From: Streptomyces iconiensis
Lineage (GTDB): Bacteria > Actinomycetota > Actinomycetes > Streptomycetales > Streptomycetaceae
Length of the DNA stretch: 64,000 nucleotides
Direction of reading: 5' to 3'
Assembly (NCBI RefSeq): GCF_028657195.3
Contig: NZ_JANCPR020000004.1
Location: 1-64,000 of the forward strand
The position numbers and the translations under genes were made by a program. Every line of letters starts with the position of its first letter. Position 1 is the stretch's first letter. Shown here in pieces: positions 6,765 through 14,729 of the stretch. The notes under the pieces are model-generated. The model had not been told where the DNA came from and did not search any database. It worked only from the letters and a program-made list of their open reading frames with translations.

Positions 6765-7432
6765 TGAGCACGCACGCCAGCCCGAAGAAGCACCGCCGCC
6801 GAGCCGACATCGTCTTCGGGGTGGGAGCGGTGGTTGCGGTCGCGTTGCTGGCGTGGGTGGTCATCACCATGCAGCAACTCGCCGGAGACCTCCGGGACTC
6901 CAACCAGGCGCGGGACGCGCTCGCCACTCAGGTCGAGCAGCTGGGCGAGACGCCCGTCGCAGGTCCACCGGGGAGCCGCGGGGACGGTGGGGGCATCGGC
7001 CCGCGTGGTCCGCGCGGCAAGGACGGCAACGAGGGCAAGAGCGGCGACGAGGGCGAGAGCGGGCGTGAGGGTGGGCGCGGAGACGACGGGCCGCCCGGCT
7101 CAACTGGTCCGCCGGGCGGCCCCGGTTCGGACGGCAGCAACGGCTCCGACGGAGAGGCCGGAGCTGACGGCGCCGGCGGCGAGGCGGGACCAGCTGGCCC
7201 GCCTGGACCGGAGGGCCAACCGGGGCCCGCGGGTCCGGCGGGTGAGCGTGGGGAGAAGGGCGAGACGGGTGAGCGGGGGCCGACTGGTGGAGCGTGTCCG
7301 GAGGGGTATTCGTGGGGTGCGGTTGCGGGTGATCCGGATGCTGTGGTGTGTCGTCGTGATGGGGCCCCGTCGCCGGAGAAGCGGAGGTCGCGGTCGGAGG
7401 AGGCGGCGGTGATCGACCGCAAGCGGTGGTGA
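6764..7432 (+). CDS. collagen-like membrane-anchored protein
   Basis: The ATG overlaps the stop of the upstream gene. The 222-residue product has a basic N-terminus, one transmembrane helix (about 17-36), a short coiled coil (about 37-60), then about 110 residues of Gly-X-Y repeats from PPGSRGDGG to about 172, with GPRGPRGKDG, GPAGPPGPEG and GEKGETGERG segments. A small C-terminal region has two Cys. Collagen-like stalks in bacteria and phages form extended trimeric fibres. Here the fibre would project from the cell membrane, trimerised by the coiled coil. Its role in this element is unknown. Confidence 0.75.
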   Translation: MSTHASPKKHRRRADIVFGVGAVVAVALLAWVVITMQQLAGDLRDSNQARDALATQVEQLGETPVAGPPGSRGDGGGIGPRGPRGKDGNEGKSGDEGESGREGGRGDDGPPGSTGPPGGPGSDGSNGSDGEAGADGAGGEAGPAGPPGPEGQPGPAGPAGERGEKGETGERGPTGGACPEGYSWGAVAGDPDAVVCRRDGAPSPEKRRSRSEEAAVIDRKRW

Positions 7433-7443
7433 CGCGGCTGCGC

Positions 7444-8562
7444 TCACGGCAGTGTCCAGGAGAGGCCGTCGGGGGTGTCGAGCCACAGGGTGTGGGTGCA
7501 GCCCTGCACGGTGAGACCGTAGCGCTCGACGCCCGGCTGTCCGGCTCGGGACCAGTCACGCAGGAGAGCGAGCCGCTCGTCCCACAGGGCGCGTGGGCCG
7601 CCCTGGTCGATACGTGCGTCCTCGCCCCGGTGGGAGAGGCGGGCCCGCGCCCCGGAGGCGGCGTCGGTGATGGCGTGGACGGTGGTGCCGTTCTCATCGG
7701 TCAGGGTGAGATCCGTGGCACTGGGGTGGAGCATCGCGCCGAGGAACCGCGGCATGGGCCCGGTTACGTCCCACGGGACGTGGGCGCTGGTGACGGTGCC
7801 GACCGCGCGCATCAGCGTGGTGACGTCGTGCTGTTCCGAGGGAACCGACTCGGACGTGGTGCGAGCGGTCATGAACGAGGCCATCTCCGGCAGGAAGTGT
7901 CCCTGTGCGGCGCCGTGTTCGTCGAGGCGCAGTACGGCCAGGCCGTAGCCGAGGTTGGCGACGATGGTTCCGCCTGGCGCGAGCTGGTCGAGCCACGCGG
8001 CCGGGATGCGAGGTAGACCGCAGGTGGCGATGAGGGCGCCGTAGGGGGCGAGTGGTGTGTGGGCACCGGTTCCGTCGCCCGTGATGAGGGTGGGGGTGTA
8101 GCCGGCGGAGTGCAGGCGCTGACGGGCGGCGGCGGTCAGGCCAGGATCGATGTCGAGGCTGACTACCTGCTCGTCGCCGTACCGCTCGCACAACAGCGCG
8201 GCGTTGTAGCCAGCCCCTGTGCCGATCTCCAGCACGCGGGTGCCGTCAGCGTCGGGGAGGGCTTCGAGCATGGCGGCCATGACGCGTGGCTGACTGGAGG
8301 AGCTGGTGGCCGTGCCGCTCGCGTCTCGCTGGGTGATGAGCGAGACGTCGCGGTAGACGGTCTCCAGGTATTCGGGCTCCCCGGTCTGGTAGGCGCGTAC
8401 ACCGTCGGCGGTGCGGAGGGAGAAGGCGGGGACGAACTCCTCGCGGGGTGCGGTGACGAAGGCGTGCTTCCAGGCCGGATTGTGCAGTACGCCTTCCGCG
8501 ACCAGGTGGTCGGTGAGGCGGCGGCGGAGGTCCTCGGCGCTAGGTTCTGCGGTGATGGTCAC
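7444..8562 (-). CDS. PIMT-like O-methyltransferase of an ATP-grasp RiPP system
   Basis: A 372-residue protein from GTG 8562, overlapping the stop of the ATP-grasp gene (GTGA). Residues about 60-95 carry the PIMT-like entry (SQPRVMAAMLEAL), and VLEIGTGAGYNAALL is the SAM-binding motif I, with an acidic motif II (VVSLDID) after it. The family (protein-L-isoaspartate methyltransferase homologues paired with SAV_5884-type ATP-grasp enzymes, TIGR04188) carries an extra 150-residue C-terminal domain, present here. In studied graspetides such enzymes methylate an Asp so that it closes to an aspartimide. The precursor here has Asp-Gly near its end. Confidence 0.88.
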   Translation of the reverse strand: MTITAEPSAEDLRRRLTDHLVAEGVLHNPAWKHAFVTAPREEFVPAFSLRTADGVRAYQTGEPEYLETVYRDVSLITQRDASGTATSSSSQPRVMAAMLEALPDADGTRVLEIGTGAGYNAALLCERYGDEQVVSLDIDPGLTAAARQRLHSAGYTPTLITGDGTGAHTPLAPYGALIATCGLPRIPAAWLDQLAPGGTIVANLGYGLAVLRLDEHGAAQGHFLPEMASFMTARTTSESVPSEQHDVTTLMRAVGTVTSAHVPWDVTGPMPRFLGAMLHPSATDLTLTDENGTTVHAITDAASGARARLSHRGEDARIDQGGPRALWDERLALLRDWSRAGQPGVERYGLTVQGCTHTLWLDTPDGLSWTLP

Positions 8563-9512
8563 GGGCTCTCCAGTACGTCGGCGATGGCGCGGGTGATCGG
8601 GGCGCGCAGCTCGTCGATCCACCCGTACTGTCCGTTGGGGTTGACGTCGCACAGGTGCCAGGCCCCGTCATAGCTAACGAGGAAGTCCATGGCGGCGTAG
8701 CGGAGTTCGAAGGAACCCATGAGGGCGCGGACTCCGTGCGCTACCGTCTCGGGTACTTCGCACACCTTGTAGGTGCAGGCGTCGTAGTCCCGGCGGAAGT
8801 CCTCGCGGGCGGCTGCGGAGTGGGTGTGGATCTCGGCGGCGAACATCTGGTCGGTGACGACCGTGAGACGTACCTCGTAAGCCTTGTCGATCCACTCGGA
8901 GAAGTGGTGCGCCGTCGCGGCCACCCCGTCGGTGATCTCCGCCGCGCGGACCTTCGAGGTCCAAGAGGCATACGAGGTGCCCTCGTGGGTGGTGGGCCCG
9001 CCGCCTCCAATGGCCTTGTAAGCGGCGACACCGCCGAGCAGCGAAGCGACGAATCCCCGCGCGGCGCAAGGATCGTTGGTAACCATGGTGCGCGGGACCC
9101 GTAGGCCGCAACGCGCCGCCTCGGCCAGCGCGCGAGGCCCGGACGTGGCGGCTGCGTTGGCGTGCGGGTGATTGACCCACGTGCAGGAGAGCGCGGAGAG
9201 CACGCCGCCGAACCCGGCCTTGGCCTCAGCCTGCGCCCACCGCTCAACGTCGGGCGGCATCCCGATGGGCATCTCGTGCGGAGAGGGGCGTCGCCAGTAC
9301 ACGGCGGTCACCTCCTCCAAGTTGAGGTCCCGGTGCTGACCGCGCCACTCGCCCGTCCACCCGGTAGCGCCGTCGAGGCGCGCGGTGAACAACGAGCTGG
9401 CGGGCAGGCTCCCAGGGTCGACGCGGACCAGGGACGTCCCCCGGGAGTTCAGCTCGTGCACCACCAGGTCGGCGACGGGGTCGAGTTGGCGGGTCAGCAC
9501 CAGGACGGTCAT
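8559..9512 (-). CDS. ATP-grasp ribosomal peptide maturase (graspetide ligase)
   Basis: A 317-residue protein with the size and layout of SAV_5884-family ATP-grasp maturases (TIGR04187): N-terminal region with VYWRRPSP, the central PRTMVTNDP segment, an ATP-binding loop region with AIGGGGP, and C-terminal metal/ATP residues (MDFLVS then DVNPNGQYGW, where the Asp-x-Asn is the Mg-binding motif). These enzymes join Asp/Glu side chains to Ser/Thr or Lys of a precursor by ester or amide bonds. ATG 9512 has GGAG upstream, 30 bases after the precursor gene, and the stop overlaps the methyltransferase start. Precursor, ligase and methyltransferase form one operon. Confidence 0.9.
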   Translation of the reverse strand: MTVLVLTRQLDPVADLVVHELNSRGTSLVRVDPGSLPASSLFTARLDGATGWTGEWRGQHRDLNLEEVTAVYWRRPSPHEMPIGMPPDVERWAQAEAKAGFGGVLSALSCTWVNHPHANAAATSGPRALAEAARCGLRVPRTMVTNDPCAARGFVASLLGGVAAYKAIGGGGPTTHEGTSYASWTSKVRAAEITDGVAATAHHFSEWIDKAYEVRLTVVTDQMFAAEIHTHSAAAREDFRRDYDACTYKVCEVPETVAHGVRALMGSFELRYAAMDFLVSYDGAWHLCDVNPNGQYGWIDELRAPITRAIADVLESP

Positions 9513-9542
9513 CTCACGATCTCCTCACGACGGCGGGGGCGG

Positions 9543-9812
9543 TCAGTCCTTGTCGGTGCCGCCGTCGTCGTCCCACGTCTGGTTGTCCTCCTTGGTCTGG
9601 GTGACCGTCTGGACCGTGCTGCCCATGGATGGGCTGTCGACGAAGGTCTCGCCGGTCTCGATCACGATGGTGAGCTGCTGCTCGGGGCAGTAGGCCAGCT
9701 CGCCCGGCCAGATACGCGTGGCCGGGGGCTCGACGGGGAGGGCCCGGGTGAGACCGAACGGCATGAGGTGCTGTGTCGGGTGCTGTGTGGGGACTTCGAG
9801 CGTGGCGAACAT
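9543..9812 (-). CDS. ATP-grasp-modified RiPP precursor peptide
   Basis: An 89-residue peptide from ATG 9812, preceded by GAAGGAG. Residues 17-30 (LMPFGLTRALPVEP) are the conserved leader motif of ATP-grasp target peptides (TIGR04186), which binds the maturase. The C-terminal 25 residues are the likely core: Thr-rich TVQTVTQT is followed by an acidic run, KEDNQTWDDDGGTDKD. Such Thr versus Asp/Glu arrays are the substrates for ester cross-links, and the Asp-Gly is a suitable aspartimide site for the PIMT partner. It lies directly upstream of the ligase. The exact core boundary and linkages cannot be read from sequence. Confidence 0.88.
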   Translation of the reverse strand: MFATLEVPTQHPTQHLMPFGLTRALPVEPPATRIWPGELAYCPEQQLTIVIETGETFVDSPSMGSTVQTVTQTKEDNQTWDDDGGTDKD

Positions 9813-9962
9813 GTGTTGCTCCTTCTCGTGGGAGTCGACACGACGGGGGCGAACCTCGAAGGCTCGCCGCCGTCGGTAAGGAGTAGTCAACTCGCCGTCA
9901 CTGCCGAGCGGTACGGTGATGGAAGGTCCTTGCGGTTTCACGGGTTTCACCGGCAGGTGCTC

Positions 9963-11333
9963 ATGACCGAACGCACGACCAACCACCAACTCCGCGCCCT
10001 CGTCGACGAGTCCGGACTCACCTACGCCGCGCTGGCCAAGGAGGTCCGTACGGTGGCCGCGGAGTGCGGCGTCGCGCTCCGGACGAACAAGTCCGGCGTC
10101 GCCCACTGGGTCGCGGGTATGCCGCCGGCCGCGACCACTCAGCGCTTCCTCACGGTCGCCCTGTCCAGACGTCTCGGCCGCCTCCTCACCGCCGTCGATC
10201 TCGGACTGGCAGCCGGAGAAGACGAGGAGAATGACACCATCGGACTGACCCTGGGCGCCGACCCGTTGGCGTCCCTGCTGCTCATGTGGAGGTGCGAGTT
10301 GGACAGGCGCCACTTCCTGAGCCGCTCCGCTTACTCGGTGGCCGCCGCTGCTCTGCCCCTGCACCACGTGAGCGAGATCGCTGACCGTACCCGGCACGCC
10401 GCCCGCACTGGTCGCACCGTCGGCATGGCCGAGGTCGAAGCGGTCCGCGACATGATCGGCGCGTTCAGCGAGATCGACGAACGGCACGGCGGCCGGCACG
10501 GGCGCAGCGCGCTGGTGCAATACCTGCGCGACGACGTCGCCCCGCTGTGCCGGGGGCGGCACGCCACCGACGAGGTGCGCCGGCAGATGCTCTCGGCCGC
10601 GTCTCGCGGGGTGCATCTGCTCGGCTGGAAGTCGTACGACGCGGGGCAGCAGGGGCTGGCTCAGCGCTACTACCTCCAGTCCTTCGGGCTCGCCGCCGAG
10701 TCGAACGTTCCCGGCCACGACGGTTTCGTGATGCGCACGATGGCCATGCAGGGCCTCAAGCTGCACCGCCCGGAGCACTGTCGCGACCTGGCGGAGGCCG
10801 GCCAGGACCGGGCGAAGGGCCGCGTGGACGTCCAGGTCGAGGCGCTGTTCCGGGTGGTGTACGCCCACACCCTCGCCAAGTCGGGGCAGCGGCAGGCTGC
10901 TCGGCGAGAAGCTGACCAGGCCCGTGCGCTTCTCGTCGGGTCGCCCGGGGACGAGTTGCCGTTCTGGGCGCTGACGTGGGGACCGTCGGCGCCTTCGGTG
11001 TACTCACGTATGGCGAAGGTCTTCGAGTCGCTCGGCGAGCACCATGCCGCGGCCGAGCAGTACCGGCTGGCGGCCGAGGCGCGGCCAGGGTCATACGCGC
11101 GGATTGTGGCGCTGGATCTCGTGGCCAGTGCTGAGGCGCAGCTTCGGCAGGGCGGGATCGAGGAGGCGTGCGCGACGTGGCACAGGGCTCTGGATCATAT
11201 GGGTGGGGTGCGGTCGGCGCGGACGCGGAAGGCGGTCGGCCGGATGCGTCGAGACCTGGCCCGCTTCCGGGGGCGTGGGGTGCGGTGCGCGGTCGAGCTG
11301 GAGGAGCGGGCGCGTACGGCGTTGTCGGCGTAG
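9963..11333 (+). CDS. HTH-TPR regulator divergent from the RiPP operon
   Basis: ATG 9963 (an in-frame GTG two codons earlier is possible). The 456-residue product starts with a helix-turn-helix-like domain (residues 5-60: YAALAKEVRTVAAECGVALR, then NKSGVAHWVAG), then a Trp/Arg linker with RRHFLSRSAYSVAAAALPL, and a long helical C-terminal half of TPR-like repeats (GQAARREADQARAL, AAAEQYRLAAEARPG). Similar large HTH-TPR regulators lie next to SAV_5884-type precursor genes in other Streptomyces. It faces away from the precursor with a 150-bp shared promoter region and is the likely pathway regulator. Confidence 0.75.
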   Translation: MTERTTNHQLRALVDESGLTYAALAKEVRTVAAECGVALRTNKSGVAHWVAGMPPAATTQRFLTVALSRRLGRLLTAVDLGLAAGEDEENDTIGLTLGADPLASLLLMWRCELDRRHFLSRSAYSVAAAALPLHHVSEIADRTRHAARTGRTVGMAEVEAVRDMIGAFSEIDERHGGRHGRSALVQYLRDDVAPLCRGRHATDEVRRQMLSAASRGVHLLGWKSYDAGQQGLAQRYYLQSFGLAAESNVPGHDGFVMRTMAMQGLKLHRPEHCRDLAEAGQDRAKGRVDVQVEALFRVVYAHTLAKSGQRQAARREADQARALLVGSPGDELPFWALTWGPSAPSVYSRMAKVFESLGEHHAAAEQYRLAAEARPGSYARIVALDLVASAEAQLRQGGIEEACATWHRALDHMGGVRSARTRKAVGRMRRDLARFRGRGVRCAVELEERARTALSA

Positions 11334-11336
11334 TGC

Positions 11337-11600
11337 CTACGGGCTGTCGCCGTCCCAGTGCCACCGAGTGAGGTCGCCGTCCCACGCGGAGTACCAGGCG
11401 CGTCCTCCGGGTCCGTGGGCGCCGATCTCGGTGATGAGTGCCGCGCCCTCGCGGACCTCGGCGGGGCTGAGGCCGGTCACGTCGCACAGGAGCCCGTCGA
11501 GCGGGCCCCCGACCAGTTCGACGTACGTGTGGCCGTCGCGGGCGTAGGGGTGGGGATCGTCATGGTCCGCTCCGTAGACCCGGCGTCGCAGCTCCTCCAT
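11337..11600 (-). CDS. 87-residue hypothetical
   Basis: ATG 11600 follows a purine-poor leader; an earlier start at 11678 adds unlikely Arg-rich sequence. The product (MEELRRRVYGADHDDPHPYA...) is beta-rich with several His/Asp and Trp residues and the segment YVELVGGPLDGLLCDVTG, which is similar to short proteins often found in Streptomyces phages and plasmids. It is convergent with the HTH-TPR regulator, the two stops being 3 bases apart. Function unknown. Confidence 0.6.
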   Translation of the reverse strand: MEELRRRVYGADHDDPHPYARDGHTYVELVGGPLDGLLCDVTGLSPAEVREGAALITEIGAHGPGGRAWYSAWDGDLTRWHWDGDSP

Positions 11601-11706
11601 GGCATCAGCGTGCCAGCAGGGTCTGACAGCGGGATCGGTACGACGAATCTGCCTACCTGTGGACAACCGCCGCCGCACCCGCTCGGCTCGCGTCTACGGT
11701 CCCGGC

Positions 11707-11811
11707 ATGGATGAGAGCGCGCAGGTACGCGGTGTGGACTGGTCCCGGTGGGCGGTGGTGATCGCCCTCGCGCAGATGCTGATGGACGCGGCGGGACTGC
11801 TGCGCGGGTGA
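11707..11811 (+). CDS. 34-residue possible microprotein
   Basis: A short frame from ATG 11707: MDESAQVRGVDWSRWAVVIA, then a hydrophobic segment ending LLRG. The second half is amphipathic to hydrophobic and could be a membrane-associated helix. No clear ribosome site is visible (GGCATGG only). It fits between two leftward genes, with no overlap. Coding potential is modest, so it could be chance. Confidence 0.3.
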   Translation: MDESAQVRGVDWSRWAVVIALAQMLMDAAGLLRG

Positions 11812-11815
11812 GGGG

Positions 11816-12040
11816 TCAAGCGCCCTCGTCGTCCGGCCGGGGTGTCCAGTCGGCCGCGCCTCCGCCCCTCCAGTCGAACAGGTCGGGGTCGTCGAGGGCG
11901 GCGGTGGCAGGATCAAGGCCGACGGGTTCCAGCATCTCCAGCACGTCGTACACGTTGAACGCGCGCCCGAGGATGCGCCCGTCCACCCGGACGCGTCTGC
12001 CGCCCTCCGTGTCGGGCGGGTACACGGTCACCTTCGCCAT
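11816..12040 (-). CDS. 74-residue acidic hypothetical
   Basis: ATG 12040 starts MAKVTVYPPDTEGGRRVRVD, a two-strand beta start, followed by GRAFNVYDVLEMLEPVGLD (a helix) and a very acidic, Gly-rich tail. GC3 is very high, which supports coding. It is divergent from the ligase-like gene, whose start is 45 bases away. It resembles the short hypothetical proteins common in Streptomyces integrative elements; no function can be assigned. Confidence 0.6.
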   Translation of the reverse strand: MAKVTVYPPDTEGGRRVRVDGRILGRAFNVYDVLEMLEPVGLDPATAALDDPDLFDWRGGGAADWTPRPDDEGA

Positions 12041-12084
12041 GGTTCCACCGTGCGCCGGTCGAGCGCCGCCCGCATCCTGATCAT

Positions 12085-12678
12085 GTGGCCCTGCACCCGC
12101 CCGTCACTGTCGCCCTGGCCCGTCGTGTGGACCAGCTCCCACCAGGGCAGATGTGGAGCGTCGAGCCGAAGCTCGATGGGTGGCGCTGCGTACTGTTCCG
12201 CACGGAGGACGGCGTACTCCTCCAGGCCCGCTCGGGCAGGCTGATCACGGACCGGCTGCCGGATCTGGCGGAACCAGCGCTCGCGCTGCCGCCCGGGGTG
12301 GTACTCGATGGGGAGGCCATCGCCTACCGCAACGGGCAGATCAGCCTCGGCGCGATGCAGTCGCGGGCGCTCGCGTCACCTCGCCGCGCCGCCGCCCTCG
12401 CGCTCGCCTCTCCTGCCACGTACGCGGCTTTCGATCTTCTCCAGGATGCGAGCGGGCGTGACCTTCGGCGGGAGCCGTACACCACGCGCAGGTCCGCCCT
12501 CCTGGAGGTGCTGGCCGATGTCGGGCCGCCGATCGAGCCTGTACCTGCGACGACTGATCCGGCGACGGCGCGAGACTGGTGGGAGGCCGGGCCGGCGGGG
12601 ATCGAAGGGCTCATGCTCAAAAATCCGCGCGGCGGATACTTTGGTGCCCGAAGGTACTGGCTCAAGATCAAACACTAG
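12085..12678 (+). CDS. minimal ATP-dependent DNA ligase (nucleotidyltransferase domain only)
   Basis: The GTG at 12085 opens a 197-residue protein with the nucleotidyltransferase motifs in order: I EPKLDGWR (Lys-29 would carry AMP), III VLDGEAIA, IIIa AAFDLL, IV EGLMLKNP and V YWLKIKH, where the protein ends. Usual LigC/LigD-type ligases carry a further OB-fold domain of about 100 residues with motif VI; it is absent, with no frame continuing it. It may be a lone adenylating domain that works with a partner, or an RNA/DNA end-modifying enzyme. Mobile-element and phage genomes often carry such short ligases. Confidence 0.8.
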   Translation: MALHPPVTVALARRVDQLPPGQMWSVEPKLDGWRCVLFRTEDGVLLQARSGRLITDRLPDLAEPALALPPGVVLDGEAIAYRNGQISLGAMQSRALASPRRAAALALASPATYAAFDLLQDASGRDLRREPYTTRRSALLEVLADVGPPIEPVPATTDPATARDWWEAGPAGIEGLMLKNPRGGYFGARRYWLKIKH

Positions 12679-12923
12679 GCGTCGTCGGCCCGCGCAGCCC
12701 GCATCAGGTCCTGCGACGCGGCGAAGTACCCGTGCTCCGAAACCAGCCCCGACTCGTACAGCGCAGCGTCCTTCTCAGCCGCAGCCTGCCGCGCAGCTTC
12801 CCGAAGTGCGGGCCGCTCGGAGTCGTCACCGTCGAAAGTGTCGAGCGCGGCGAAGCGGGCGAACGACTCGCGTTGGAGGCGGATCAGCTCAGCATGTTTT
12901 ACAGGGTCGATCAGGGAGGCCAT
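12675..12923 (-). CDS. 82-residue helical hypothetical
   Basis: ATG 12923 starts MASLIDPVKHAELIRLQRES, an amphipathic helix; the whole protein is predicted helical and mixed-charge, with Ala-rich repeats and a cluster of aromatic residues (GYFAASQDLM) near the C-terminus. Its stop overlaps the stop of the convergent ligase gene by a few bases. The leader lacks a strong ribosome site (GGATCG only weakly). Similar short helical proteins occur in actinobacterial mobile elements; no function is inferred. Confidence 0.55.
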   Translation of the reverse strand: MASLIDPVKHAELIRLQRESFARFAALDTFDGDDSERPALREAARQAAAEKDAALYESGLVSEHGYFAASQDLMRAARADDA

Positions 12924-12979
12924 GCCGCGAGGATACGACTGAGCACTGACAATCCCAGGTCACAGCATCGCCACCGCTG

Positions 12980-13426
12980 CTACACGCCTGCTCGGTAGAA
13001 GACCTTCCCCTGATGCCGCTGCACCCCGAGCGCCTCGTAGAAGCGCAGCGCCGACGGGTTGTCATCGTCAGCAGTCCACTCGATACGTGAACACCCGGCG
13101 GCAGCGGCCTCTTCTTTCAGCCGCTCCATGAATGCCGCTGCCACACCCCGCCGCCGCGCGCCTTCGCGGACGTACAACTCCTTCAGGTACAGGCTCGTGT
13201 CCGCCCCGGCAGCGGGCCAGAGCCTCGTGTACGAGGCCATGCCGAGGACGGTCCCGTCGTCACCGCGGGCAAGGAGAACCGTCGCAGCAGGCCGATCGCT
13301 GAACAGCGCCGCCCGCACCTGCTCGGCATCGGCTGGCGCATAGTCGCCGCCGTAGTACGCCTCGATCTGCCCGAGCAGTTGGGAGATCACTTCGGTGTCG
13401 GCCTCGGTCGCCCGGTCAATCTTCAT
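12980..13426 (-). CDS. GNAT-family N-acetyltransferase
   Basis: A 148-residue single-domain GNAT: an N-terminal strand (MKIDRATEADTEVISQLLG), the strand pair around VLLARGDDGTVLGMASY, the acetyl-CoA pyrophosphate loop as RREGARRRGVAAAF-like sequence (ELYVREGARRRGVAAAFM, Q/R-x-x-G-x-G/A), and the C-terminal NPSALRFYEALG motif. Length matches the family. The substrate cannot be deduced. Its stop is close to a leftward 82-residue gene, and the XRE-TPR gene lies just upstream on the same strand, with a gap of 3 bases, so cotranscription is likely. Confidence 0.85.
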   Translation of the reverse strand: MKIDRATEADTEVISQLLGQIEAYYGGDYAPADAEQVRAALFSDRPAATVLLARGDDGTVLGMASYTRLWPAAGADTSLYLKELYVREGARRRGVAAAFMERLKEEAAAAGCSRIEWTADDDNPSALRFYEALGVQRHQGKVFYRAGV

Positions 13427-13429
13427 CCG

Positions 13430-14602
13430 CTATCCCTCTCCCGCAGGCAGTGCCAGCACGTCGCGCAGCACCCGCCCCTCCGGGAGCGACCGCGCCTCCG
13501 GGACCCTAGCCGCTACGTCCTGAGCCCGGTAGATGATCAGCGGACTCCGGTGCTCCTCGGGCAGGGCGAGGACGGTGTCCGCTGCCTGCTGCGCCGCAGC
13601 TGCTGCGTCTCCGTCGAGCGCCTCGCACATGGCCTGGTCGAGACCGATCAAAGCCCGGTCAGTGTGGTCGTCCACCGGGTACAGGGCGAGCGCCTGGGCG
13701 TGCTGCTCGCGGGCGGCGACCGTTCGTCCCAAGTGAGTCCAGGCGTTGCCGGAGTGGAAGCGCAGTTGCGATTCGGAATACCCGAACGCGGAGGGCGCCC
13801 TGTCCGTCTCATCGAGCCGGGACAACGCGGTCTGTCCGCGGCTGAGCGCGGAGGTGACATCATCCTCGCGGCCGAGCCGGGCGTGGGAGCGTGCTTCCAG
13901 GGGCGCGGCGAGCGCGGGCCCGACGCAGGGCAGCCCGCCCGCCAGGTGCTGCGCGCGGACGGCCAGTTCGATGGCGCCGTGCAGGTCATGGCTGTAGTAG
14001 AGCTGGTACGCCTCCTGCGCGTAGAGCCACGACATGATGGTGCGGTCCTCGGCGGCGGCGGCCACCGTGCGAGCAGTCCGCCACCAGGACCGGGCACCGT
14101 CGTCACCCAGTTTGAGCAGGGTCAACGCCATCAGCCCGGAGAGACCAGCAGCGGCGACGAGGAGACGCCGGCGGACGGGCGCAGGGTGGCGCCGAGCAAG
14201 GACGCGTTGCAGATCGCTGAACTCGCCTACCAGCTCGCCAAGTTGGTCGTGCTCGGCACGGTATCGGGTGGCTCTTCCCTGACGGGCGACGGTCCACTCC
14301 CAGTCCTCGACCGACGCGTCCGTCATGGGCCCGGCGGCGATGGCATCGAGCAGGCCCGACTGGAGCGCCGCAGCCTGAGCCGTGAGGGGAGCTGTGGGCG
14401 GTGCCTCTGCGAGCATCTTCAACTCCCCACCCCCGCCAAGGGCATCATCGAGCGCTGCGGCGATGGCCGCTGTGGGCTGGCGTCGCTCGTGTTCGAGGTC
14501 GGAGACATACGACTTGCCACACGAAGCGAGGTGGGCCACATCGCGAAGTGATCGTGTACCTCGCAGCCGCCGCAGGGCCTGACCGAAGGTCTCATCGCTC
14601 AC
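13430..14602 (-). CDS. XRE-type regulator with TPR-like C-terminal half
   Basis: GTG 14602 follows GGGGGAACG. The 390-residue product begins with a Cro/CI helix-turn-helix (FGQALRRLRGTRSLRDVAHL, then GKSYVSDLEHERRQPT), the usual N-terminus of Streptomyces XRE regulators, and a long Ala-rich helical part with TPR-like pairs (EAYQLYYSHDLHGAIELAVR; AREQHAQALALYPVDD). Similar proteins sense small peptides or act in differentiation circuits. It is divergent from a five-gene coupled chain beginning at 14730, which it may control, and is followed by the acetyltransferase gene. Confidence 0.85.
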   Translation of the reverse strand: MSDETFGQALRRLRGTRSLRDVAHLASCGKSYVSDLEHERRQPTAAIAAALDDALGGGGELKMLAEAPPTAPLTAQAAALQSGLLDAIAAGPMTDASVEDWEWTVARQGRATRYRAEHDQLGELVGEFSDLQRVLARRHPAPVRRRLLVAAAGLSGLMALTLLKLGDDGARSWWRTARTVAAAAEDRTIMSWLYAQEAYQLYYSHDLHGAIELAVRAQHLAGGLPCVGPALAAPLEARSHARLGREDDVTSALSRGQTALSRLDETDRAPSAFGYSESQLRFHSGNAWTHLGRTVAAREQHAQALALYPVDDHTDRALIGLDQAMCEALDGDAAAAAQQAADTVLALPEEHRSPLIIYRAQDVAARVPEARSLPEGRVLRDVLALPAGEG

Positions 14603-14729
14603 CGTTCCCCCTGTCCGCGCTGTCCGCACCGCTGCGGACAGCGGCGGACACGCTGCGTCTGTGCCTGCACGAGCACAGTGGAAACGCTACTCCCACGGAC
14701 CAGACACGCTCAGGTACAGGGAGAAACCC

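Noticed and set aside
9813..10868. Upstream extension of the RiPP precursor frame to 10868
   Set aside because: The residues before ATG 9812 are the antisense of the HTH-TPR regulator; the ribosome site at 9812 and the family length fit the short form.
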